A stretch of DNA of 64,000 nt from Bhargavaea ginsengi. Lineage in GTDB: Bacteria > Bacillota > Bacilli > Bacillales_A > Planococcaceae. The stretch covers positions 62,001 to 126,000 of the forward strand of contig NZ_FNZF01000003.1 of the NCBI RefSeq assembly GCF_900109165.1, written 5' to 3'. Positions within the stretch are counted from its first letter, which is position 1. Each line of letters opens with the position of its first letter. A program made the position numbers and the translations under genes. This document shows, piece by piece, positions 26,704-34,219 of this stretch. The notes below the pieces were generated by a model, which was given only the letters and a program-made list of their open reading frames with translations, ran no database searches and was not told the origin of the DNA.

Positions 26704-26729
26704 GAAAAACTGCAGGCAAAGCCTGCAGT
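26704..26729 (-). terminator. Terminator after rsiW
   Basis: A 9-bp perfect stem ACTGCAGGC/GCCTGCAGT with loop AAA, followed on the minus strand by GTTTTTC. A second small GC stem (AGCGCG/CGCGCT, 26734-26753) lies between it and the stop. Confidence 0.75.
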
Positions 26730-26758
26730 CACAGAGCGCGCCCTACAGCGCGCTTGCC

Positions 26759-27403
26759 TTACTCTTCCTCATCACCGGCATCCGGGCCTTCAAAGACGGA
26801 CAGGCCATCTTTGATGCCGGACTTGATCGTGTACCAGAGCCATTCGAAGGCCCGGTCGATTTCTTCGATCCGGCCGGATACGACGGCCGTGGAGGCCATA
26901 TATTTGGAGCCGTTGATGACGGTGACGTCACCTTCGACCTCCCCTTCAATATGCAGTTCACCGTTTCTCACAAAAAGGTCACCTTCAACTTTTTCGCCTT
27001 CGGGGACGATGACTTTATTCCCCTCGATGACGAGGTTCGGCTGGGTGGACACAGCGAGCTGCCCGTCGGATGTATTAAAATTCGAGAACAGGGTAATCCC
27101 GGCAAGGAGCATGAACATAGCCACTGCGGCAAGCATCGGATGACGGCCGAACCAGCGGCGCAGGCCTGCACTCTGGCGCTCCTTCGGCAGCGAGGCCATA
27201 ATGCGGCTGCTAAATCCTTCAGGTGCCTCGATGTGCGATGCGCTGCTCAGAAATGCGACCGAACGGCTAAGCTGGTCCATATGTTCCTGGCAGTCCGGAC
27301 ATTTCTCGAGATGCTCTTTCAGAATCTGCTCGTCCCGGCGGGTGATTTCCCCGTCCAGATAATCATGCATGTACTGGACAATTTCTTCCGGACACGGTTT
27401 CAT
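26759..27403 (-). CDS. rsiW: Anti-sigma-W factor RsiW
   Basis: A 214-residue single-pass anti-sigma factor. The N-terminal zinc-binding domain carries the HxxxCxxC pattern (HLEKCPDC at residues about 31-38). The membrane helix is PMLAAVAMFMLLAGITLF (about 88-106), and an extracytoplasmic domain follows that is a target for stress-induced proteolysis in Bacillus. It lies 12 bp downstream of sigW. The strongly beta extracellular repeat (GDLFVRNGELHIEGEVEGDV) recalls polymer-forming or bactofilin-like strands. Confidence 0.93.
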   Translation of the reverse strand: MKPCPEEIVQYMHDYLDGEITRRDEQILKEHLEKCPDCQEHMDQLSRSVAFLSSASHIEAPEGFSSRIMASLPKERQSAGLRRWFGRHPMLAAVAMFMLLAGITLFSNFNTSDGQLAVSTQPNLVIEGNKVIVPEGEKVEGDLFVRNGELHIEGEVEGDVTVINGSKYMASTAVVSGRIEEIDRAFEWLWYTIKSGIKDGLSVFEGPDAGDEEE

Positions 27404-27415
27404 CCCGGTTCCCTC

Positions 27416-27979
27416 CTACAACTTCTTCATTTGTTTCCTAAGGGCTTCTCGGCCCCTATGTATGCGTGTCTTCACTGTGCCCAGCGGCAGCTCAAGGATT
27501 TCGCTGATCTCCTGGAGCGGAAGTTCCTCGATGTAGCGCAGGACAATCGCCGACCGGTATTTGTCCGGCAGGCGGCTGATCTCATACTGGACCCGCTCCT
27601 GCTGTTCCATCTTCTCGACTTCCTCTTCCGGCAGCGGCGCATCATGGGCGAGGCTGGAGTAATGATCCAGCCCGTCGGTCCCCGGCACCGGTGCGTCAAG
27701 GAACGTATCCGGTTTTTTCTTGCGGATCCGGTCGATGCAGAGGTTGGTCGCGATGCGGTACAGCCATGTAGAGAACTTCCGCTTCTGGTCGAACGTGTGC
27801 AGGTTGATGTACGCCCTGATGAACGCCTCCTGCGCGATATCCTCGGCTTCATGCCGATTGCCCAGCATCCGATAGCATACTTGGTAAAGCCGGTTCTGAT
27901 AGAGGGAAACGATTTCTTCGAAAGCCGACTGGTCCCCCTTCAGGACTTGTTTAATTCTTTTTTTGACGATGTCTTCCAT
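27416..27979 (-). CDS. sigW: ECF sigma factor SigW
   Basis: A 187-residue ECF sigma factor, the same length as B. subtilis SigW. Region 2 is YQVCYRMLGNRHEAEDIAQEAFIRAY...KFSTWLYRIATNLCIDRIRK and region 4 is YIEELPLQEISEILELPLGTVKTRIHRGREAL. It directs transcription of envelope-stress and antibiotic-detoxification genes. A matching SigW-type promoter lies upstream, so it is autoregulated, and rsiW follows in the same operon. Confidence 0.96.
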   Translation of the reverse strand: MEDIVKKRIKQVLKGDQSAFEEIVSLYQNRLYQVCYRMLGNRHEAEDIAQEAFIRAYINLHTFDQKRKFSTWLYRIATNLCIDRIRKKKPDTFLDAPVPGTDGLDHYSSLAHDAPLPEEEVEKMEQQERVQYEISRLPDKYRSAIVLRYIEELPLQEISEILELPLGTVKTRIHRGREALRKQMKKL

Positions 27980-28018
27980 TGTTCTCGATTTCCCCCCGCT
28001 TCATGCGGCTAATTGGTA

Positions 28019-28045
28019 TACGGACGGGCGCTTCAAAGGGTTTCA
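28019..28045 (-). promoter_or_regulatory. SigW autoregulatory promoter
   Basis: On the minus strand: TGAAAC (28040-28045), 17 bp, CGTA (28019-28022), matching the ECF SigW consensus TGAAAC-N16/17-CGTA. It lies about 40 bp upstream of the sigW start codon. Confidence 0.82.
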
Positions 28046-28156
28046 CTTTTTCTGTGAAAAAGTTTGAATTCAGAACACCCATGTCTTACCGTACACTGTA
28101 ATCCCACTTATTGACTTCATTGTATCAAAGGAAAATCTAAAAATCTTGAAAAAGTA

Positions 28157-28186
28157 CAAAACCGGTCCCCTTGGTCGGGAACCGGC
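28157..28186 (-). terminator. Terminator after rocF
   Basis: Stem GCCGGTTCCC/GGGGACCGGT with a 6-base loop, followed by TTTTG on the minus strand. It lies 12 bp after the rocF stop. Confidence 0.8.
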
Positions 28187-28197
28187 TCAAAACGCCT

Positions 28198-29103
28198 TTA
28201 AATCAAGGTTTCGCCGAACAATGAGCCCATCAGGCCGACGGCGACGTCTGCTGTTTTATTGCGCTCATCGAGGATCGGATTCACTTCTACAAATTCAGCT
28301 GAAGTGATGCGTCCGACCGAGTGGAGCATTTCCATCGCCAGGTGGCTTTCCCGGTAGCTGAGGCCGCCCTGCACCGGAGTGCCGACACCAGGAGTGTAAA
28401 GCGGATCCAGCCCGTCCAGGTCAAGCGACAGGTGCACGCCGTCGACACCTCGATCTTCCAGATAGCGGATGGCATCCTGCATGATTGCTGTCATGCCGTC
28501 CCGGTCGATCTCATGCATCGTATACACACGGATGCCCTTTTCCTTTACCAGTTCACGCTCTCCCGGATCGATGGAGCGCGCGCCGATGACGACGATATTT
28601 TCCGGCTTCACCTTCGGCCCGCTGCCGATCGAGGTCAGGTCCCCGTGGCCGAGTCCCATCGCGACGGCCAGCGGCATGCCGTGGATGTTCCCGGATGGTG
28701 ACGTCTCTGCTGTATTCAGGTCGGTGTGAGCGTCATACCAGATGACCCCGAGGTTGCTGTAGTGCTCGTTCAGTCCGGCCAACGTCCCGATCGCGATGCT
28801 GTGATCGCCGCCTAGGACCAGCGGGAAACGTCCGCCGCGGACCGTCTCAGACACCTTTTCGGCTAGTTTCCGGTTCCCTTCGGTGACTGCCTTCAGGTTC
28901 TTCAGGTTCGTGCCCGACACTTCGCGCGGCGCATCCATGTCGACCGGAATATCCCCTTCATCCATTACGATATGCCCCAACGCCTCGATCCGCTCCACGA
29001 CACCCGCGTAGCGGATTGCGCTCGGCCCCATGTCTACCCCGCGCCGGCTCTGTCCGAAATCCGCCGGAACTCCGATGATGGAAATTTCTTTCTGACTGTT
29101 CAT
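28198..29103 (-). CDS. rocF: Arginase
   Basis: A 301-residue ureohydrolase that hydrolyses arginine to ornithine and urea. The binuclear manganese site motifs are GGDHSIAIG, DAHTDLN and SLDLDGLDP, with SGNIHGMPLA and the C-terminal VEVNPILDERNKTA typical of Bacillus RocF. Agmatinase is a less likely alternative. No other roc genes are adjacent. It is transcribed alone, with a terminator. Confidence 0.93.
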   Translation of the reverse strand: MNSQKEISIIGVPADFGQSRRGVDMGPSAIRYAGVVERIEALGHIVMDEGDIPVDMDAPREVSGTNLKNLKAVTEGNRKLAEKVSETVRGGRFPLVLGGDHSIAIGTLAGLNEHYSNLGVIWYDAHTDLNTAETSPSGNIHGMPLAVAMGLGHGDLTSIGSGPKVKPENIVVIGARSIDPGERELVKEKGIRVYTMHEIDRDGMTAIMQDAIRYLEDRGVDGVHLSLDLDGLDPLYTPGVGTPVQGGLSYRESHLAMEMLHSVGRITSAEFVEVNPILDERNKTADVAVGLMGSLFGETLI

Positions 29104-29257
29104 GCTGCATCCCCCTTTTCACATCTTGCTACTATTATGAATCGAAAGAGGCAGATGGCTCAACCGGACAAAGAATAGGATAATTATTCATCGGAAGAGT
29201 CAGTCTGTTCCGTTATAATGGTCGTGTACACCATGGAAAAAGGGGGAAATTCCAAGC

Positions 29258-29713
29258 ATGATCATGGGACTGTATGAAGCCCATCTGCCGGTCAGTGACC
29301 TGGAACGCTCGCTTAAGTTTTACACCGGCCTCGGGCTGGAAATTGCACACACCCACGGAGAGGGGCTGGCCTTTCTGTGGATCGAAAAAGACAAAAGCTG
29401 GCTGGGTCTATGGCAATCTGAGAAAGTCGAATTGGACTATCACCCATCTATCCGGCACATCGCCTTCCAGGTATCGCTCGAGGGGTTGAAAGGTGCTGTC
29501 AGCTGGTTAAGAGAAAGGGGATACGAGCCAAGGGAGGCATTCGGATTTGGTCCGGACGAACCGTTTGTGATGCCACAAGAGGACTATGCCCATGCCAAGA
29601 TCCACTTTAACGACCCGGACGGCAACAGCCTGGAGTTCATATGCAAGATGGACAATCCGAACAAGCTGACGGAACGGATGACACTGAGCGAGTGGGAAAA
29701 GCTGAACACATAA
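29258..29713 (+). CDS. VOC family protein
   Basis: A 151-residue VOC (glyoxalase/dioxygenase/FosB-like) protein: YEAHLPVSDLERSLKFYTGLGLE in module one and HAKIHFNDPDGNSLEFIC in module two. The His/Glu pattern fits a divalent-metal enzyme. FosB-type thiol transferases are one possibility, but no K-binding loop is clear. The start at 29258 (or ATG 29264) follows AGGGGGAAA. Confidence 0.78.
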   Translation: MIMGLYEAHLPVSDLERSLKFYTGLGLEIAHTHGEGLAFLWIEKDKSWLGLWQSEKVELDYHPSIRHIAFQVSLEGLKGAVSWLRERGYEPREAFGFGPDEPFVMPQEDYAHAKIHFNDPDGNSLEFICKMDNPNKLTERMTLSEWEKLNT

Positions 29714-29761
29714 TAAAAGCCTGTATCTGAGGAGGCGCCTCCTCCCAGATACAGGCTTTTT
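29714..29761. terminator. Bidirectional terminator
   Basis: A long stem AAAAGCCTGTATCTG / CAGATACAGGCTTTT is extended by GGAGG/CCTCC in the loop. It is shared by the convergent VOC gene and the alkylation-repair-like gene. Confidence 0.9.
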
Positions 29762-29767
29762 TCGGTC

Positions 29768-30475
29768 TCAGCACCGGACATATCTTCGCTTGAATCCGAG
29801 CCTTCCTTTGTCCAGGTCCTTCCGGATGTTTTCGGAGGCGTTCAGGAAACTGCTTTTCTTGTTGGGCCGCTTCATCTCGACGGTGCCGACTTCTCTTGCG
29901 GTTTCGAGCGCCTGTTCACTAAGCGGACGGTAAGAAATCCCTACCGTATACAGGAAGTAGTTCATCGCCGCTTTTGTCCGTTCCGGCGCATCATGAATCT
30001 CGTTTTTCACGGCTTCCATCATCCAGGAAAGCTTGTCCTCGGAGAATTCATCGTCCTTACGGCTGCCGAGCAGCCAGCAATAGCAGCTCCAGCCCGCCGA
30101 CATCTTGAGCTCCTCGCCGCTCGCAATCCACTTGTCGGCAATGTCCTGTGCCAGAGGTGACTCGGACAAAGTGACGGCCACCACATAGTCGGACAGCATA
30201 TAGAAATATGCTGCATCAATCCAGCGGTCAAAATCAGCTTCCGTCATGGCTTTAGGATCGGCAATGACCCCGGCAAAGTACATGGCATCATAATTACCCG
30301 TTGCGTACAGTTCCTCCGCCAGGGACTGGTTGATCTTGATCTTTTTCGACATCGGTTTCATCGCACCGGTCGCCACGCCGAACAGCGGCTCATGCGCTCC
30401 GTTGGACAAGTATATCTTTTTCGTACGTTCCTTGCCCAGGGATTCCAGCTCCTGCATCACTGTTTCAAAATCCAT
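29768..30475 (-). CDS. DNA alkylation repair-like (AlkD/HEAT-repeat) protein
   Basis: A 235-residue all-helical protein with the pattern of the AlkD-like DNA-glycosylase group: MQELESLGKERTKKIY, HEPLFGVATGAMKPMSK, WIDAAYFYMLSDYVV, WSCYCWLLG. AlkD relatives remove alkylated purines, but many members of this subgroup are uncharacterised. I place the start at 30475 rather than the longer upstream frame. Convergent with the VOC gene. Confidence 0.7.
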   Translation of the reverse strand: MDFETVMQELESLGKERTKKIYLSNGAHEPLFGVATGAMKPMSKKIKINQSLAEELYATGNYDAMYFAGVIADPKAMTEADFDRWIDAAYFYMLSDYVVAVTLSESPLAQDIADKWIASGEELKMSAGWSCYCWLLGSRKDDEFSEDKLSWMMEAVKNEIHDAPERTKAAMNYFLYTVGISYRPLSEQALETAREVGTVEMKRPNKKSSFLNASENIRKDLDKGRLGFKRRYVRC

Positions 30476-30576
30476 ATTGGATGACTCCCTTCCGGCCTGC
30501 ATTATTTTCTTCAAGTCTTTTCCAGATTGAACTTGTGAGTTAAGTTATAAATACCATGATAAAGGAGATGGGATCA

Positions 30577-30732
30577 TTGACCAACATGGGCGACCTTTTA
30601 GTCATCACTTTTTATCTGGCAGTTGCAGCAGGCATCATTGCCGCTGTTGTGCTGTTCAGCCGTTCTCGCAGAAAACGGAAAGAGCAGTTGAACAGAATCG
30701 AAGCCAAATTAAATAATCTGACCGGGAAATGA
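30577..30732 (+). CDS. 51-aa single-pass membrane protein (DUF4083-like)
   Basis: The frame from TTG 30577 (ribosome site AAAGGAG, 9-base spacing) or ATG 30586 encodes a short protein with one helix (LLVITFYLAVAAGIIAAVVLF) and a basic, coiled C-terminus (SRRKRKEQLNRIEAKLNN). The layout resembles the DUF4083 small proteins of Bacillus. It is followed by a strong terminator. Function unknown. Confidence 0.6.
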   Translation: MTNMGDLLVITFYLAVAAGIIAAVVLFSRSRRKRKEQLNRIEAKLNNLTGK

Positions 30733-30773
30733 AAACCGGCATGCCTCCTTTTACGGATGGTATGCCGGTTTCT
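30733..30773. terminator. Bidirectional terminator
   Basis: Stem AAACCGGCAT/ATGCCGGTTT with an inner GCC/GGT extension and T runs on both sides, between the 51-aa gene and the convergent acetyltransferase. Confidence 0.85.
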
Positions 30774-31349
30774 TCAATCCCTGTCCATCAGCCGCTCCAA
30801 GTGCCGTTTCACTTCCGGCCATTCACGGTCGATGATCGAGTAGAGGTGGACGTCGCGCGGGTTGCCGTTGGAGCGGATGCGTTCGTTCCGCATGACGCCC
30901 TCCAGCTTCGCGCCAATCCGCCCGAGCGCTTTTTGCGACCGTCCGTTTTCCGAGTCGGTCTTGAACTGCACGCGGATCATGTCCATTTCCTCGAAGCAAT
31001 GGCGGAGCAGCAGGTACTTCGATGTTGTGTTCACATGGGTCCGCTGGTATTCCTTGCCGTAGAACGTGGAGCCGATTTCGCACAGCTTGTTGAACGGGTC
31101 GATGCCGAAGATCCTCGTTGTTCCCATCACGTCTCCGGTCTCTGCACTTTCCACCGCGAACGCCAGGCAGCTGTCCCCGGTCTCCATCGCGATAATTCCC
31201 GTTTCAAGCCACTGGTCAAAACGCTCTTTCGTCTCGACCTGATTCAGCATAAAAAAGAAAATATCCGGTGAATACAATTCCCAGAGCGCATCGAAATCTC
31301 CGCGCTCCAGCGGCCTGAGCCTGACACCATTCAACTCGAGAACCTTCAC
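30774..31349 (-). CDS. GNAT acetyltransferase (RimJ/RimL-like)
   Basis: A 191-residue GNAT protein: LNGVRLRPLERGDFDALWEL at the N-terminus, GSTFYGKEYQRTHVNTTSKYLLL covering the acetyl-CoA loop, and NGRSQKALGRIGAKLEG. It resembles ribosomal-protein N-alpha acetyltransferases, but with HVN in place of the usual GxG loop residues. It lies 27 bp downstream of the deaminase gene, probably co-transcribed. The acceptor is unknown. Confidence 0.8.
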   Translation of the reverse strand: MKVLELNGVRLRPLERGDFDALWELYSPDIFFFMLNQVETKERFDQWLETGIIAMETGDSCLAFAVESAETGDVMGTTRIFGIDPFNKLCEIGSTFYGKEYQRTHVNTTSKYLLLRHCFEEMDMIRVQFKTDSENGRSQKALGRIGAKLEGVMRNERIRSNGNPRDVHLYSIIDREWPEVKRHLERLMDRD

Positions 31350-31376
31350 GCTGCCACCTCGCTCTTTAGATTAAGC

Positions 31377-32636
31377 TTATGCTTCCGTCCTGAAGGTTGT
31401 CTCTGTCACAGCCGGCTGTGTCTCCGTGATCACTTCGCCGTTCCGGACCGACAGGAGAACCGGTGCCTGCGTGCGGACCGCTTCGTATTCCGAGTCGGCA
31501 TTGATGACGATAAGGTTGGCCGGGTTGCCTTCCTTCACACCGTATTCTTCGTCGCCGAGATGAAGCGCCTTCGCCCCGTTGACGCTGACCAGGTCAAGCG
31601 CCTTCACGATGTGCGCGTAGTCGGTCATGTGGCAGGCGTGCAGGCCTGCGTCGACGACGCTCATCAGCTCGCCATTGCCAAGCGGATACCACGGGTCCAC
31701 AATCGAATCCAGCCCGAAGCAGACGTTGATGTCTTCAGCCAGCATCTCCTTGACCCGGGTCACACCGCGGCGGACCGGATGGGCGTCAAAACGGCCCTGC
31801 AGATGCAGGTTCGCCTTCGGCAGCGACACGAAATGGATACCGGCCTGCTTCAATGTCTGGAACAGCTTGTACGTATAGGCGTTGCTGTAGGAAGCCATCG
31901 CGGTCGTGTGGCTTGCCGTCACCCGGTCGCCCATGCCGCGGCGGAGCGCTTCGCCCGCCAGCACTTCCAAGTAGCGGGACTGGTCATCGTCGATCTCGTC
32001 GCAGTGGATGTCGACCAGCTTTCCATACTCCTCCGCAAGATCAAGCGCTCGGATCACCGACTTGACACCTTCTTCACGGGTGAGCTCGTAATGCGGAATG
32101 CCGCCGATGACGTCCGCACCCATCTCGATCGCGCGGATCAGAAGCTCTTCGCCGTCCGGCTTCGTGTACAGCCCTTCCTGAGGAAACGCAACGAGCTGGA
32201 GGTCTACCCAAGGCTTCACTTCTTCCTTGACCTCAAGCAGGGCTTCCATGCCCTTGAGTGTCGGGTCACTGACATCGACATGCGTCCGGACATGTTGGAT
32301 GCCGTTCTTTACCTGAAGTTCGATCGCCCGGAGTGCGCGCTTTTTCAGGTCATCCTTTGTTTCATTCAGAAGCTGTTTGCGCTCTGCCCAGATCTCGATT
32401 CCCTCGAAGACGGATCCCGACTTGCTCCAGCGCGGCGTCCCTGCCGTGAATACGTAGTCAAGATGGATATGCGGTTCCACATACGGTGGCAGCACCAGCT
32501 TGCCTTCCAGATCCCTTACTTCCTTCCCTGACAAGTTCGCTTCTCCGGCAGCAGCCACAGACCGGATTTGTCCATCCTCAATATCGATTGTCCACAGCCC
32601 TTCCTGGCCATACAGCTTCGCGTTATTCAGAATCAA
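31377..32636 (-). CDS. codA: Cytosine-deaminase-family amidohydrolase, predicted 5-methylcytosine deaminase
   Basis: A 419-residue metal-dependent deaminase closely collinear with E. coli CodA. Metal and catalytic residues are present: PHIHLD (His56, His58), HCDEIDDDQSRY (His211, Glu214), ASHTTAM (His243) and Asp310 in CFGLDSIVDPWYPLG. The residue after this Asp is Ser311, where E. coli CodA has Asp314. Loss of that Asp is the published mark of CodA homologues that accept 5-methylcytosine. Cytosine, 5-methylcytosine or isoguanine are the candidate substrates. No codB permease is adjacent. Confidence 0.88.
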   Translation of the reverse strand: MILNNAKLYGQEGLWTIDIEDGQIRSVAAAGEANLSGKEVRDLEGKLVLPPYVEPHIHLDYVFTAGTPRWSKSGSVFEGIEIWAERKQLLNETKDDLKKRALRAIELQVKNGIQHVRTHVDVSDPTLKGMEALLEVKEEVKPWVDLQLVAFPQEGLYTKPDGEELLIRAIEMGADVIGGIPHYELTREEGVKSVIRALDLAEEYGKLVDIHCDEIDDDQSRYLEVLAGEALRRGMGDRVTASHTTAMASYSNAYTYKLFQTLKQAGIHFVSLPKANLHLQGRFDAHPVRRGVTRVKEMLAEDINVCFGLDSIVDPWYPLGNGELMSVVDAGLHACHMTDYAHIVKALDLVSVNGAKALHLGDEEYGVKEGNPANLIVINADSEYEAVRTQAPVLLSVRNGEVITETQPAVTETTFRTEA

Positions 32637-32794
32637 CGTCGAATCCCCCTCTCAAATGTCTCATATTCATTATAGCAATCTCGCACAGGTAATCCCGCCT
32701 GACCCCTTCAGACAAGCCTTCCCATTAAACGGCAGTCATACACCGATGTTTTAAGGGTATGAAAAGGGGTAGATACGTCGGACGGAAAGGGGGG

Positions 32795-33484
32795 ATGCCG
32801 GTGTTCGGACTTCAGGATCTGATTTCATTGGTCATCTCGGCATTTATCATCCTGCCGGTGGTCATCTTCTTGCGCGAGCTCGGCTATGTGATCACGAGCG
32901 CGGTCTTCGGTGTGGTAAACCCGCGCCTCACAATCGGGTCGGGGCCGCGCGTCTTCAAGTTTTGGATTTTCGATGTTCGCAGATATTATCACCTGTACAG
33001 CTGGTTCTCCTATGATGACCTAAAACGCAAAGGCAAATTCGTTTACGTGCTTATTTACGCGGGGCCGATCCTGATCAACCTGGTCCCTGCATTGGTCCTG
33101 AATGCCTTGATCGCGAACGATGTCATCACGGAATACGTGACCTTCTGGAACCGCTTCCTGTTTTATCAGTTCTATTATGTGCTGTTCGACGTCGTTCCGA
33201 TGAAAACGATCAACGGCATGCCGAACAACGGCATGGTCATCTATGAGATGCTCCGCTACGGCAAGCGCGTCGACTACAATACCGATCCATTCATCCCCTC
33301 TACCACCGAGGTCGAGGAGGAGTATCAGGAGGAGATGGAGGAAATCGAGGAGCAGATCGAGGAGATGGAAGAAGCTACAGAGGAAATGAATGAAGCCGAT
33401 GATGGTCAGGAAGTCAGGCGGGACAGCAAGGAAGACGAAGAGGATCGAAAGGAACGCAAGATGGGCGGGATGGAGAATTCATAA
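32795..33484 (+). CDS. S2P-like (M50) membrane protein without catalytic residues
   Basis: A 229-residue membrane protein with the layout of a site-2 protease core. The first helix carries LRELGY (residues 26-31) where active enzymes have HExxH. AGPILINLVPALVLN (about 89-103) resembles the M50 GPxxN helix, and FDVVPMKTINGMPNNG (131-146) stands where NxxPxxxLDG is expected. The histidines are lost, so proteolysis is unlikely. The last 60 residues are very acidic and coiled. Start at ATG 32795 or GTG 32801; an upstream ATG (32759) is weaker. Confidence 0.65.
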   Translation: MPVFGLQDLISLVISAFIILPVVIFLRELGYVITSAVFGVVNPRLTIGSGPRVFKFWIFDVRRYYHLYSWFSYDDLKRKGKFVYVLIYAGPILINLVPALVLNALIANDVITEYVTFWNRFLFYQFYYVLFDVVPMKTINGMPNNGMVIYEMLRYGKRVDYNTDPFIPSTTEVEEEYQEEMEEIEEQIEEMEEATEEMNEADDGQEVRRDSKEDEEDRKERKMGGMENS

Positions 33485-33497
33485 AGAAATACGAAAA

Positions 33498-33525
33498 AAC
33501 GCCTTCCCGCTGCCGGGAAGGCGTT
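33498..33525. terminator. Terminator of the tRNA operon
   Basis: A 12-bp perfect stem AACGCCTTCCCG/CGGGAAGGCGTT with a 4-base loop, followed by TTTTTT on the minus strand. It ends the tRNA transcript and may also stop the convergent S2P-like gene. Confidence 0.88.
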
Positions 33526-33531
33526 CCGTTA

Positions 33532-33604
33532 TGAGCCATGCAGGGCTCGAACCTGCGACCCTCTGATTAAAAGTCAGATGCTCTACCAACTGAGCTAATG
33601 GCTC
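33532..33604 (-). tRNA. tRNA-Lys (anticodon TTT)
   Basis: A complete cloverleaf on the minus strand: acceptor GAGCCAT/ATGGCTC, anticodon loop CTTTTAA, T-loop GGTTCGAGCC. It is the last gene of a four-tRNA operon Glu-Tyr-Gln-Lys. Confidence 0.96.
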
Positions 33605-33622
33605 ATGAAAATAAAAAAATGG

Positions 33623-33694
33623 CTGGGGTAGCTGGATTCGAACCAACGAATGACGGAGTCAAAGTCCGTTGCCTTACCGCTTGGCTATACCCCA
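33623..33694 (-). tRNA. tRNA-Gln (anticodon TTG)
   Basis: Minus-strand cloverleaf with acceptor TGGGGTA/TACCCCA, anticodon loop CTTTGAC and T-loop GGTTCGAATCC. Confidence 0.96.
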
Positions 33695-33757
33695 ACGCTA
33701 TGAAGTGTTGCCTTTTTAATGTTACCCGGGAACGGGCATTTTAAACATAAAAAGTGG

Positions 33758-33838
33758 TGGAGGGGGGCAGATTCGAACTGCCGAACCCGAAGGAGCGGAT
33801 TTACAGTCCGCCGCGTTTAGCCACTTCGCTACCCCTCC
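33758..33838 (-). tRNA. tRNA-Tyr (anticodon GTA)
   Basis: Minus-strand class II tRNA of 81 nt with acceptor GGAGGGG/CCCCTCC, anticodon loop CTGTAAA and a long variable arm (CTCCTTCGGG). Confidence 0.96.
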
Positions 33839-33843
33839 GTATA

Positions 33844-33915
33844 TGACCCCTACGGGATTCGAACCCGTGTTACCGCCGTGAAAGGGCGGTGTCTTAACCG
33901 CTTGACCAAGGGGCC
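33844..33915 (-). tRNA. tRNA-Glu (anticodon TTC)
   Basis: Minus-strand cloverleaf with acceptor GGCCCCT/AGGGGTC, anticodon loop CTTTCAC and T-loop GGTTCGAATCC. It is the first gene of the tRNA operon. Confidence 0.96.
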
Positions 33916-33937
33916 GTGTCTCAATCGGACAACGTTT

Positions 33938-33966
33938 ATATTAGCAAAGAAAAACTGACCATGCAA
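33938..33966 (-). promoter_or_regulatory. Promoter of the tRNA operon
   Basis: Minus-strand TTGCAT (33961-33966), 17 bp, TAATAT (33938-33943), about 20 bp upstream of tRNA-Glu. Upstream is AT-rich, with T tracts like an UP element. Confidence 0.55.
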
Positions 33967-34055
33967 CCCATTTTTTGAAGTCGGAATATTTATTTTTGGA
34001 TCGGTTTTATCGTCTGCGTTTTTCGCGGTATTCAGCGATGCTTCTCCACTATATC

Positions 34056-34169
34056 GCAACGTTTTACTCATATGGCAACGTCTCAACTTAGTATGTCAAC
34101 GTCTCATCTTGTTATGGCAATGTCTCAACCGATTAACGCAACGTCTCAGCTCATTACTGCAACGTTTCC
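34056..34169. repeat. 21-bp-period array 4, word GCAACGTCTCA
   Basis: Words GCAACGT/TCTCA-type start at 34056, 34075, 34096, 34117, 34138 and 34159; all steps are 21 bp except the first (19 bp). Spacers vary. The array fills most of the gene-free stretch between the tRNA operon and the pirin gene. Degenerate half-words (GCGATGCTTCTCC) extend it to about 34030. Confidence 0.92.
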
Positions 34170-34184
34170 CTTTTCTCCAACTCC

Positions 34185-34206
34185 AAAACCCCGCGCGCCG
34201 GCGGGG
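34185..34206 (-). terminator. Terminator after the pirin gene
   Basis: GC stem GCCCCGC/GCGGGGT around CGGCGC, followed by TTTT on the minus strand. It lies 14 bp after the pirin stop and before repeat array 4. Confidence 0.75.
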
Positions 34207-34219
34207 CTTTGCGTATTCC

